Assembly (NCBI GenBank): GCA_900618795.1 | Contig: UYJD01000011.1 | Location: forward strand, 766,980-830,979 | DNA: 64,000 bases | From: Cyanodermella asteris | Taxonomy: Eukaryota; Ascomycota; Lecanoromycetes; Ostropales; Stictidaceae | Direction of reading: 5' to 3' | In this document: positions 53,808 through 64,000 of the stretch, piece by piece | Position numbering within the stretch: the first letter of the stretch is position 1 | How the letters are laid out: every line of letters begins with the position of its first letter | Position numbers and translations under genes: made by a program | Notes under the pieces: generated by a model | Seen by the model: the letters and a program-made list of their open reading frames with translations, nothing else | Database searches by the model: none | Told to the model about the DNA's origin: nothing

Positions 53808-56800
53808 GTTAGATGGATTAAAGTTGGCAATTCGAGGTTGCTGCGGTGCCTGAGTTGAAACTGCAGCCTGCACCCGTGTTAGCTGGGCCAGATGGTGTAA
53901 CGTCATGCTTGACAGGGATGAGAAAGTTTGGAAAGGAAAGATCTCGTGAGAACGAAGAAGTACTGGGCAGAGCTGCCCGCAAGTACTCGTCGCATGTTGC
54001 AGAAGCCCCGCCACGAACGATCGAGGTTGTCACGGCTGACAAAGGCCCTGTTCGACGGGACTCTGAGCGTTTACGGACGGCATGATTCGTAGTGCAAGAC
54101 TTTATGAGAGGGGACTATACCTTTCGAGTTTACTGGTGATGCAGAGGCAATTTCAGACTCGTCGTTAGCACCGATGGGCGTCCTATTCAGGCTCCAAAAG
54201 CAGACAACCTGAACGGATGTTCTCTTTTCGTCAGACCACTAGCAACGTGAATTTGCAAGTCCCGGCTTTCGACGTTTGACGGGGGAAATGAACGACGCTT
54301 TGTGGAGCTGTTCCAGACGTTTGGGAAGCTTTTCGGCACAAAGAGCCCGCGAGTGAGCACAGGTCTGACCGGAGCGAGGTTCGAGGCCAGCAGGTGGTCA
54401 GTGTGCCGTCGCCGAGCAGTCGTGATGCACTCAACCGGACTCTTGGAGAGTACTGTCCGACCTATGGCAGAACTGGTTGGCCAGGATGAGACGGGTGTCT
54501 GCAGAGCGCTCTTACCAGCGGTTCATCCGAAGCAGTCTGAGGCCTGAGATCACAGCAACCCAGGGAGGTAGTTCCTGCGGCACGTCGAGTTCTACCCACA
54601 CAGCTCCGGGGGGAGATGAGTCGAGTGGTGGCGGGGATGTCGAGATCAGCACCGATGACCTCCGGGGACCTTGCAGACGGTCGTCGGGCGGGGTCAGTTG
54701 GTAAGACAAGAAGGAGCAAATCTGGTTCAGCAGTCAGTCTGTGTGGAACATTGGCCTGACAAAATGCTCTGCAAGGACTCGCACAGACGTGAGCAGACCG
54801 ACGGTGACGTGCTTAGGAATCGGAAAGATCCAGGCCGTCACTCGCAGTCAGACGCGGTTGGTGTGATGGCTGGAGCGGCCAAGCACCTCGCTTTCTCGAC
54901 AATGACAGTTTGTAGCTCGCGTGCGGGTGGTGTGGAGGCTGGACGGAAGCGCGTTTTCTCGATCGAGAAGCAGGCAAACTCACCTCGTGAAGGGGGCTGG
55001 TGTTCTACTTTTCCAGCTCTTGAATGCTGTAAGACAGCGGAAACGATTTGAGAGCGCGTGGTGCTGCAAGAAACGTATGGTGCTTGTGTGGCAAGGGAGC
55101 GTCCCTCGAGAAATCAGATCTTGCTCGACGTGTACAGGAGTCCTCTCGATGGAGGGCTGTTGAGCTCGGTGGAACCCGGGTATCACGCAGATGCTGGCGC
55201 GGTCGAGGTGTAGGGTTCGACGATGGAAAGGCGTTGGAGCTTGTGGCACACGGCGGCGTGCTCGAGTCGGCGATGTCGCTGCGGCTCCTGGGCGTGGAGA
55301 GAAGGAAGACGCTGGCGGCGCTGGAGAGGCTGGAGTGCCGATGTCTGATCAGACAATCTGGAAGAAGAGTCAGCGCGAGAGTGTCTTTTTCGCAGGAGCA
55401 GCGGCATACCGACGGACGGGGAGTCCTGTGTCTCAGGGCCGCGTATCTGCTGGCACTGGCAGTGGCACTGAGCAGGGCAAGGTGAAGAGTCAGGTAGGTA
55501 TGAAGCACGGACAACAACGGGCCTGAGTGCTTGGACGTTTTGTCGTTGAAGATGCAGTAGGCGCCCGTGCGTGCGTGTTTGAGAGGCACAGGAGGAATAG
55601 TGGACTGTAGTTATGTCAGTGCCAGTGAAGCCGACACGCTTTTCGACCCACCCTTTGGCCCTAACGGCGCTACAGCTCGTGGCAGCGGGCGGCGGCGACG
55701 AGATGACGGGCTGAAGCTGCCGCTGGATTATTTTCGTCTCAAGAGTGCGACTTTGTTCTGGGAAAAGGCTTCACGCGAAAAAATTTCGTGCACCAAAATG
55801 ATGATGGCGCTCGCATCCGTCTTTGCATGCAGGGCGTGTGTGGACGCTCTGCTCCAAGAAGATGGAGGGTGGGCACTGGCGCACAGCAAATCAGATCGGC
55901 CCCGTCGCCTCGTTTCTTACGTCCTCGAAACTTTCCGGCTTTTCTGTACGCACGACCGTACTGTACCTGCCGGTCGCCTGGCCAGGGCGCATCACCGAGT
56001 CTGTGCAGCTATAGACGTCTATCGCGCTGGTCGAGGCGTGAACATGCGACGAAACCACCTCCAAGCTCGCCGGCGACGCCTGCAAGCTACTTTGCGACAT
56101 TGCTACCTACCTGAAAGGCATCTACGGAGACTTGTTCATGCCGAACTCGTGCTATACCTGTGGAAAGAGGAGGAGAGACATGGATGGGCTGGCCCAGGAG
56201 GAGCAGAGCTTGCGCACCCATTTTTTCTTTCGGACCATCGGGCAACGATACCCTCTCCTCTGTGAGCCTCTGCCTTTTTCCGGTCCATTTCAACCATCTC
56301 TACCGCAACGGACGCATCTCGATGCTCCTGTACTACGTTGTTACATCACATCGTCTCCTCGTGTCGCCGGCCAGCAACGTGCTACCGTCGCTGGACGAAG
56401 AACACGACACCTGCAGGCACACCAGGCACGGCAACCTCAAGTCATCAAATGTCAAAGGCCGGTAGGCAGGCCGACGCTGCAGCTTACACTTTCCCCTTTT
56501 GGGCGGCCCTGACAGGATAGCACGCATAGCAGGAGAATAAACTACGTCGACTCATCAAACTTGTCCCGTTCTGAACGCCGGCAATTTCTCGCCTGTTTGC
56601 ATGACAACATCGAGCCAAAAGCATGCCACCACTCAGGCACATATCTTACACCACCACTCCAATATGAGCCTAATGAGGCTGGCCGGCCTCCGCTCGCCAT
56701 CGCCTTTCCTTGGCCGCAGCACGGTTGGCACCTGGTTGACGCCCTTTAAGCTTTGTGCTCTCCTCCTCGACGAACCAGCAACACATGCCGTGTCCGAGGT

Positions 56801-59800
56801 GGCAAGTCATATTCATACGCGTATGTTTGACGTGGTGCTTTGCTGCAACAGAGCCTCCTCCGCGCGTTGCAGCTGACGAGTGCCTCGTGCCTCGTGGCGA
56901 CCGCGCCTTAAGCCGTCCATCCTTTAGGTGCGCCAATGTGCTTCTCGCGACCATATTGGTGTCACGCTATTTGCAGCGTCACAGCCGTCAGCCAAGTCTC
57001 CACCGCGGCCAATTATTGCCCATCGCCTCCTCAACGAACATTCTACGCTTGTTCTTTCAAGTGTCCCGTCCTTCCGGCACGCCGACAGGCCGTTGCTGCC
57101 TCCGTTCCCACTGGCCCGGAGGACACTGGCCACGCCCTGTCAGCAACGCCTCTGGCCGACCTGGAACCATCTCCAGCAAGACACATACTGACCCTGCGCT
57201 ACTGCGTTTGAGCCAAGCTTCAGACCGCGCACCACTTGCAAGACCAAGACGCGTCAGGCCCCTCTGCCAACCTGAGATGGTGCTTTGATCCGTCGTTATT
57301 ATCCCTGCCTGCCCCATCCGAGCACAGTCCGGCACCAGTGCGCCAGCACTAGCCGACCGGTGTTTTCGCCGGTGTCGATGCCTTTCTTGGAGAACAGGCA
57401 GCAAATAACGAGCACGCCAACCCCGGCGCCCCTCCGTCATAAGATTGCAGTGTGATGCGAATGGCCGTGTGCTGAGCCTCCACCATCGGCCTGGTCGATT
57501 GTCCCTTTTGCGAGCCGGTCCAGCGATTCGTCGTGCCCCGATCTCCCTACGCCGTCGGCGGCGGAAAGCAAGAATGTCGGCCGCTGCCAAAGCTGCTCCC
57601 TTCGATTCACCGTTGCTGCAGGTCGACATAGGGTGCCACACCAGGACTCGCCATGCAGGCGATGCTGCCGCCACTCTGCAACGCAAGAGCGAGTAGTGTC
57701 GCAGCCACGACTGCTGCTAAAGATGGGGCAAAGCACATGGCAAGTCAGCAGCCAGCTTTCTGCCGACGCATGGCTGCACAGACGCAACGCCGCCGACGAA
57801 CCAAGGGGCCCCGAAGCGGATCCGTAACGAGATTGCTCGTTGATCGGCATCTGCTTCAGAGGACGCCTCTCCAGCTCCACTAAACTTCCAAAACACTCTG
57901 AAACCCGCCCTCCATGTCATGAAGGAGCCGGCTCACCACACTGTGCGACAGTCGATGCGGTTGACCTTCAGCCTCTCCATCGTCTTTGCGTGCGCGCCGG
58001 CCACCGTCTACGCAGAGTGTCCGAGACTCAGCCCCAACCATGATCAGGGTGGCGAACCTATCAAAAGATTTAGCCGGGTCTCTTCAGCTCGAGTTGGCCA
58101 TGTAAAACGCCAAAACTGCCTAAGTTAATGGGCTGCTGGTGAAAAAAAATAAAAATTTGATTGCTCTCTCGTTGTGCAGCTACCTGTAGTCGAATCGGAG
58201 GATCACAACGGCCTCACTGCTCCCTTGCCCGATCGAAGGATTCAGGACATTTGGCCTCGACCCAAGACGTACTAACATCCGGCAAAGGAGATGGCAGTGC
58301 TTCACCAATTCGTAGCAGCATACTGACTACAGTGAGAGCGTCTTTTGTTGACCGTGATCGATCGGCTAATCGTCATTTCAGATTGTATGGAAATAGGATG
58401 CTTGGCGCCGCGGCCCCGTTGGCAAGCCCTCGCGATGGAGGGTCAACGTAGCATGAAGCCACGCGACGACAGCATGAAGCCTTTGCATGAAGAACTAGCA
58501 CTCCTGTACGGAAAGCCATTCCATCATGGCCCCTGGCTTGTGGACAGCTGAATAAGTTCAAGTGTCGGTCCAGCTGGTTTTGAGCACAGCCTCCCGTCGT
58601 ATGCATGCGCGATATCACAGCCCAAGGAATCGACGAAATTCTAGGCAGTCCAGGCTGCTTACGGAGTCTCAGAGTCCTCCGAATATGTCGGAATGGCACT
58701 TTGACTGATGGATCATTTGGCTTTTTGATCCCTGCGAACAGAAAGGGCGAGTCTTCCCCTCCATGAAATATGCCATGCCGCCATGGTATCACAGAAGCAC
58801 TGATCAAAGACACCCCTGATCAGCAGTGAGATTACACGAAGGCTTTTCGTCAGGCTTCTGGCTTACTACACGATTGGCGATTCATGCGGTGCAGTGAATC
58901 ATGAGATGACTAGCATATTTACTAATGTGCTTACGTGCCATATGCCCCTGTTCAGAGCCACTGGAGGGGGAAATTCGCCCGGCAATAATAGTCAGGCCGC
59001 AACAGTTGGGGAATAGGCTCGCTGATTATCGCGCAGTCGGCTCATTTTCGATCTCATTGGAGTGCTCAACGACTCTGGCGAGCATGGGACATCTTACCGC
59101 CAAGGTTATGACAGAGAACTGAAGCCTGTCGTGCTTGTTGAGACTTTTTCATGTTATCACGTTGTAATTTTTCGAGCCGCGTCTGAGTTCTTATGCCTGG
59201 CTTTACATTCGACGCCGATATTCCGACTCAACAGCATAATTTTCTGATCCTGAGGTCACACCAACTTCGTGTCGGACTATCTTGGCCTCGGGCACACGGA
59301 TCATCACCGCCCGTCGCCAACTTGCTATGGCTTTGTATCGCATGTATGATTGGCGCTTCCAAAGCTGTCCTCAATGGCCCTACAACCATGTCTTGGCGGG
59401 TGGTTCCATGATAAGATACAGACGACAGGAATTCGACACAGACCACGGCCCGGACCACGATCGACTTTCAGATTTCTCAGCCTAGCAAATAGCCGGTGAG
59501 ACAGCCGCGAGAGGCCGGCCTCCAGAATTCGAGTTCCCCCAAGCTACGATCTCAAGCTGGTGCCTGCTATATCAGGCTTGGGGCGGCTGGGGCTGGGTGA
59601 GATATACGAAACCCGGAGAGACTTGGGCAACAAGATATTGTTCTAGATTCAATGAGGAGTTTGGTGGTCTGTGTTCCTCACCTCTCGACGTTCGCTCCTG
59701 CATAAAGGACGATGCCCCCTGGAAGCACCGAAAGCCGCAGCTATCCGTAACAACAGGTGGAAGCTACTGCAAGTCGACGTTGTAGTTTCGTCGCCAGCCA

Positions 59801-61433
59801 CAGGGGCAGACAGGGGTCAGCATCGGGCATCACAACGATTATGGAAGGCATGTCAATTAAGCTTTGGCATTGGGAAGTTCCGAGCCTCTAGCCGTTCTGA
59901 CTTCTTGTTTGAGGCCAGCTTTCCGGGCCAGGTTCTGAACTTCCAGAACCCGGAGCCTAGTCAGAAGCATCATCTGCAATGAACAACGAAGAGCATCTTC
60001 ACAGAGCAGTTGATCACGCGTCGTACTGCATTGCAATGGTTTCGGCATCACAAAAGTCAATGAGCTGGCGTCTCAGTCCTGATAGTGAGCTGCCCTTTCT
60101 GACCAGGCAAGTCAGTCGGCTGACTCCGAGAATGACTCTGCATGCAGCGGCATGTGTGTGGCTTTTTGTATACAGGCTAATGAAGGTGCAGAAGAAACAA
60201 GACTGTCAAAATGTGTGAACGGCTCTGTGGGCGACGACACGGATGGAGAGGACCCGCGGCAGCCATTACCTTCGTGTCTACAGCGCTTGGCGTCGCACCA
60301 TCATGGGCAGCTCGTAGGCTGATGCCAAGTTTGGGTGTCGTTGATTTGCTGCATCCACACTAAGAGTGATAATCAGAATTCGCTCGGCGACATGCTGGCT
60401 ATACAGTATGCACCTTTGCGACGAAACTCTGGAGCGAAGTGTCAAGGCATGACATCAGCCGGCCGCTTAGACTGCGGTGCTTTCCGAAGAAGCTGCGCGG
60501 AACATTCGATACGTACGAACGACGGGCTGAAGCTGTAACAAGCTTTCCGGCACGCCCACACTCCATCCACATCATCGCGAGCTGAGCGATACCGTACGAA
60601 ACGGATCACATTCTCTCGGCCGGAGACAAAGTGCGATCTAGTCCTCCACGGAGTCCGAGTAGCTTCACGTCTGCAGGCGCTGAGCAGACCGCAGCAGTTG
60701 ATCGACGTTATCTTGGGCACCAATTTTCCAAGTTGCGGCAATTAAAAAATCCCGCTTGGCACGCCACAAGCAAGATCTCGATGGAGGTCAGAGTATCGTG
60801 ATGCTACCTACGCCCAGCTGGCTTCGTGCTTGTTGCCATTTTCCCATGTCCGACCACAGAGCTCACCGAACGGAACGGCATATCTGCTGAGTTGATGATG
60901 GGTGCAGTTCCGCCTTCCTCAGCCAGACCAAAACAGCGATGTCAACAGCTGCTCGGCCGTTGGCTCAGGGCGCCGCAATTCGTATGTAGGCAAGTGGTAA
61001 GTAACCGCGTGGTATACCCTTCAAAGCCAGTCCTGTCAACTTCATCTGATCCTTTGACTTCTCCATTTACTGTGTGAACTGCTACGGCTACTATACACAG
61101 TGGTGCCTATGCAGAAGAGTGCTGCGCCGCATCGAATCGAGAACGCCAAAGACCGAGTTGTGGCGTTTTCAACGAGCTTTCGGCCGTGTCGCGCAGTCAC
61201 CGTGGATAATGGGCGAGCCGAAGCTTACTTGCACTTCGCGCGAGATATCTCGCGATATCTACAATGATTGCTGAAGAGAGTTGTGAATGAAAATAATAAA
61301 TTCCAGTTGTCTTCGTTACTCTACTTAGCCTTTGTATCACCAAGCATCATCTGTCAATCAGCAAACGGATCATTTCGAGTCTCGTATCGCTATCAGCCTT
61401 GCTCCATCATCAAACCCACCATCCACCTTCATA
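53808..61433. other. 7.6-kb interval without a recognisable gene
   Basis: The left 1-2 kb is probably the promoter and long leader of the zinc-finger gene (CT-rich on the minus strand), and the right end is the DUF1772 gene promoter. The longest frame, 55567-56265 plus (232 codons), is rich in Arg/Leu/Cys with no family resemblance and overlaps frames on the other strand. No transposase, reverse transcriptase, tRNA or tandem repeat was seen. Confidence 0.45.
61239..61254. promoter_or_regulatory. 16-bp perfect palindrome upstream of DUF1772 gene
   Basis: CGCGAGATATCTCGCG, 180 bp before the ATG, immediately followed by another ATATCT. A perfect palindrome of this length fits a binding site for a dimeric regulator. 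The factor is unknown. Confidence 0.4.
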
Positions 61434-62070
61434 ATGTCCTCCAACGATATCCTAGTCATTCGCACCTTCCAAGCCCTAGGCATCACCCTAAGCAGTATTC
61501 TGGCCGGTGCCAACATCAGCTACTCGCTCGCCGCCATTCCGACAATGCAACTCCCAGAAGTCCCCGCCTCACTGGCCGCGAAGCAATTTGTAAGACTCTA
61601 CAACGTTGGCAGAGCTCTTGGAGTGTAAGTAAGCCAACGTGGACCGTGAACTCCGCCTATGTGATCATGATCGCAATCATGCAGTCTCGATTGCCAGTAA
61701 TGAAGACTCAATATATTGACTTCGCCCTTGCAGCTCATGCACAGTCAGCTCTGCGCTTTGCAACTCATACGTCCTCTACCGCGCTCTTTACACCTGGCCA
61801 GCTGCGGGCACTTCGCCTCGTACGGACGTCCTCGTTGCAGCCATCGTGGCTCAGGTCTCATTCGTATTCTATACTCTGTTCTTCATGGAAGGGGGCACGA
61901 ACAAGAGGCTTTTCGACTTTGAGCGGGACGCCCGACACGGCAAGTTGACGACCGAGCACGAAACAGAGCGGGTCAGGGATGAGTTGACCACCTGGTCGTA
62001 CTTCAATGGATTCAGGGCCTGTTTGCCCGGTGCGGGCGCCTTGCTTGGGCTTTGGGCTGCTCTGGGCTAG
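61434..62070 (+). CDS. DUF1772 (anthrone-oxygenase-like) membrane protein
   Basis: Exons 61434-61624 and 61734-62070 give 175 residues. About four hydrophobic segments are visible (IRTFQALGITLSSILAGANI; SSALCNSYVLYRALYTW; VLVAAIVAQVSFVFYTLFFM; the final ACLPGAGALLGLWAAL). The family-like core is NKRLFDFE, then VRDELTTWSYFNGFRACLPG. The intron has donor GTAAGT and acceptor TTGCAG, with length 109 nt. DUF1772 includes anthrone oxygenases of polyketide pathways, but most fungal members are of unknown role, and no polyketide synthase lies in this window, so no pathway is assigned. ATG 61434 gives the usual short N-terminus before the first helix. Confidence 0.8.
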
Positions 62071-63475
62071 ACGACGAGATATTTGTGAACGACTTGGCCC
62101 GTCATGGCAGTCAAGCGCCCGGAGAGTGACTCGAATAGAGGCTCTGAGAGAGCTGGCTTGCCTGCAACAGACTTTGAGAGAACTTTGATGCATTTGAAAC
62201 CTGTCTACCAAATTGCCTACTTAGAATCCAAGGAACCGTAAGTGATGACGATGTCCGTCTGGTAAACTCAGCCCTCTTCCCGGTGCAACTTGCGCTCTGG
62301 AGCTGTAACAGTCTTCAACACCACGATAAGTCATCAAAGTCAACGCCGCTGCAACTCAATTCATCCGCTCCACCTGCCGAGGGGGCTCGTCAAGTTACCC
62401 AACAGAGCAACCAACGACTCCGGTACCGCAAAGTCTATCTAAAATCTGCTTCAGTAGAGATCATGGTGAGCTGATGAGCTGACACGAAAATTCGAAGCAT
62501 CCAGCTTGCCCCGTCGGACCACCTATTTTAGCGGGACCTCTAGCCGCGTTCCGTAATCAGTGCGGAACGGGATCGCCAGGGGCTCATGAACTCCGCCACC
62601 CGAAAAGCACACAACAACCGACCTTTCCAGGCCACTCTTCTTGCATGGCGAATTCTCGGGCTCTTTCGAAGCTGAAACAAGCGCCGCGTACTGCGGTGGG
62701 ACCCTCGATGCTCGCCCCATGAATCTAATCGGTGAGACGGTAGCTAGGTGAGACGGGTCAAAGGGCATCGCTGCGGTTGGCGATTTCAATGCCCGCTGAT
62801 CCTTGTTCAAGACACCGACTCACGCCCCCCCGGGAATAGACCGTATTCATGGTGATCAATGAGCTGGAACTGGCAGCTTCACACTCGCTCAGTCAACCAA
62901 TCAAACAGGAAAAGATTAATCGGCCAAGTTCGCCCACCGGCCCTCTTGGCGTCCGTGTGATAGACCGCCTCCCTGCCCGCGACCCCGTTGCAACTGCAAC
63001 TGCAACTGCGGCCGGCGGCTGGCGGCTGGCGGCAATCTCGAGAAGGCGATGCAAAAGATGTTGGGGCTAAGCAAAAAATTTCCACACCTTTTTGCGCGCC
63101 TTGGGATTATGATCTCTGTCCCTTACAACGGACGGGGGCCGGGCTGACGGCTAAGTAACTTTCCTGGCTGTGCTTGCCGACCCGGATCAGCTCGTGTGGT
63201 GGTATAAGTCTTCTATCACGGTGTCCGCGTGAGGTTTCCTTCGGATATTTGATTCCAGCATATTTACGAATCTGGAAGCTTGTGCGAGACGTATTCTTGT
63301 AGCAGAAGCTACTACTTGTTGCTGACAGACACCATTTTTCTTTATCTCTCTCCTCAGTTTGACTTCATTTGATTTTTCGCTTCAGGCCAGCCTGGTGCTG
63401 TTTCCTATTATCTCTTTATTTTTATTTTTTTTGGTTTCAACTACAAGATCAGACTCCGGATAGAACCCCTTCAAC
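62071..63475. other. intergenic, no gene seen
   Basis: 1.4 kb. Contains three CAACTG units (62991-63008) followed by GGCGGCT-type short repeats. The last 150 nt are pyrimidine-rich, as expected for a leader before ATG 63476. Confidence 0.5.
62991..63008. repeat. three CAACTG hexamer units
   Basis: A perfect three-copy hexamer repeat followed by two GGCGGCT-like units. Minor microsatellite. Confidence 0.8.
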
Positions 63476-63898
63476 ATGTCGATTGAACTGCGCTCGAACC
63501 TCGACACCGAGCCCTACGACGGCGCCGTGGAATCGCAACACCGCACCGAAATGGTCATCTGCCTCTCCGTCATCATGGCGATGATCACCGCAATCCCCAT
63601 CATCCTCCTAATCCGCTACTTCGTGCTCAAACGAGCCATCAGGAGACGAGTCGAGGCCGCCATGCTCGTGACATCTCGAAAGTCACTCGACGATGATTAC
63701 CACGGAACCCATGACATTGCCGAACTGCCAGAGGCCCATGTCCGACCAGCAAGCGACAGGTACGCTATAGATCCGGAGAAGGGCTCCACGGATAGCACGG
63801 ATCGACCGAAAGGTACTGCTGTCGCGGCGGGGAAGATAGCGGTCGAAGACGAGGCACCCAGGGGTATGTGGGAGACGATTGCGAGGAGGGTCGGCTGA
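63476..63898 (+). CDS. small single-pass membrane protein of unknown function
   Basis: 140 codons from MSIELRSNLD, preceded by a long pyrimidine/T-rich leader and a good start context (TTCAACATGTC). One membrane helix spans about residues 27-48 (VICLSVIMAMITAIPIILLI), followed by a strongly basic stretch (KRAIRRRVEAA), so the C-terminal part is probably cytoplasmic. The tail is acidic and Ser/Thr-rich (DDDYHGTHDIAELPEAH) and ends GMWETIARRVG. I do not recognise a family. Codon third positions are G/C-biased like its intact neighbours, supporting a real gene. Confidence 0.65.
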   Translation: MSIELRSNLDTEPYDGAVESQHRTEMVICLSVIMAMITAIPIILLIRYFVLKRAIRRRVEAAMLVTSRKSLDDDYHGTHDIAELPEAHVRPASDRYAIDPEKGSTDSTDRPKGTAVAAGKIAVEDEAPRGMWETIARRVG

Positions 63899-64000
63899 AA
63901 GCCGCCGATCGCAAAGTGATTGATCACTGCACTGGACAATATGAGAACAGTTACGAGCGTCCATGCTCGTGACGCAGCCTGGTGGTGGTCGCTGGTTCGT
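63899..64000. other. 3' flank of the last gene
   Basis: About 100 nt to the window edge; nothing recognised. Confidence 0.4.

Noticed and set aside
55567-56265. 232-codon plus-strand frame in the gene-free interval
   Set aside because: No recognisable domain, Arg/Cys-rich composition, overlapped by equally long frames elsewhere in the interval.

Overview
The window is nuclear DNA of a filamentous ascomycete (Pezizomycotina; a dothideomycete is my guess from gene content, not proven). The evidence is short introns of about 45-70 nt with GT..AG ends and CTAAC-like branch sites, several microexons, a HET-domain gene, PRM1, IME2, an Stc1-domain gene, a Dicer-like gene, methylcitrate metabolism and a DUF7514 protein. 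Genes lie on both strands with long gene-poor spacers. I saw no transposon or viral coding sequence, no CRISPR array, and no convincing tRNA or rRNA gene.

Layout. 1-3.1 kb: a broken HET-domain gene. 3.4-6.7 kb: nucleoporin NUP53, then a divergent pair made of a mitochondrial pyruvate carrier subunit and complex I subunit NDUFA2. 7.8-9.6 kb: 2-methylcitrate dehydratase. 9.8-14.6 kb: two decayed metabolic genes in the same orientation. One is the wreck of a very large fusion gene (methyltransferase-like, FAD/BBE oxidoreductase, phosphomevalonate-kinase-like, phosphoribosyltransferase); the other is a damaged GTP cyclohydrolase I. 18.2-24.7 kb: PRM1 and a DUF7514 protein. 26.8-29.3 kb: an IME2-type meiotic kinase followed by 5.6 kb without a gene. 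35.0-36.3 kb: an Stc1-domain protein. 37.5 kb: a possible small Cys-tailed protein. 38.3-40.9 kb: proteasome alpha-2 and a membrane RINGv ubiquitin-ligase-like protein, divergently arranged. 41.3-45.6 kb: a Dicer-like gene with one in-frame TAG. 46.0-51.2 kb: a small conserved protein, the dicarboxylate carrier, mitochondrial PheRS and RPB3. 52.4-53.8 kb: a four-finger C2H2 regulator. 53.8-61.4 kb: no recognisable gene. 61.4-63.9 kb: a DUF1772 membrane protein and a small one-helix membrane protein.

Themes. Several head-to-head pairs share a promoter region and a cell compartment or pathway: pyruvate carrier/complex I, dicarboxylate carrier/mitochondrial PheRS, and proteasome/E3-like. Two genes of families linked to RNA silencing (Stc1 domain, Dicer) lie about 5 kb apart, and the Dicer frame carries a nonsense codon. 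At least four host genes (HET, the fusion gene, GTP cyclohydrolase, Dicer) are damaged while their neighbours are intact, so general sequencing error is an unlikely explanation.
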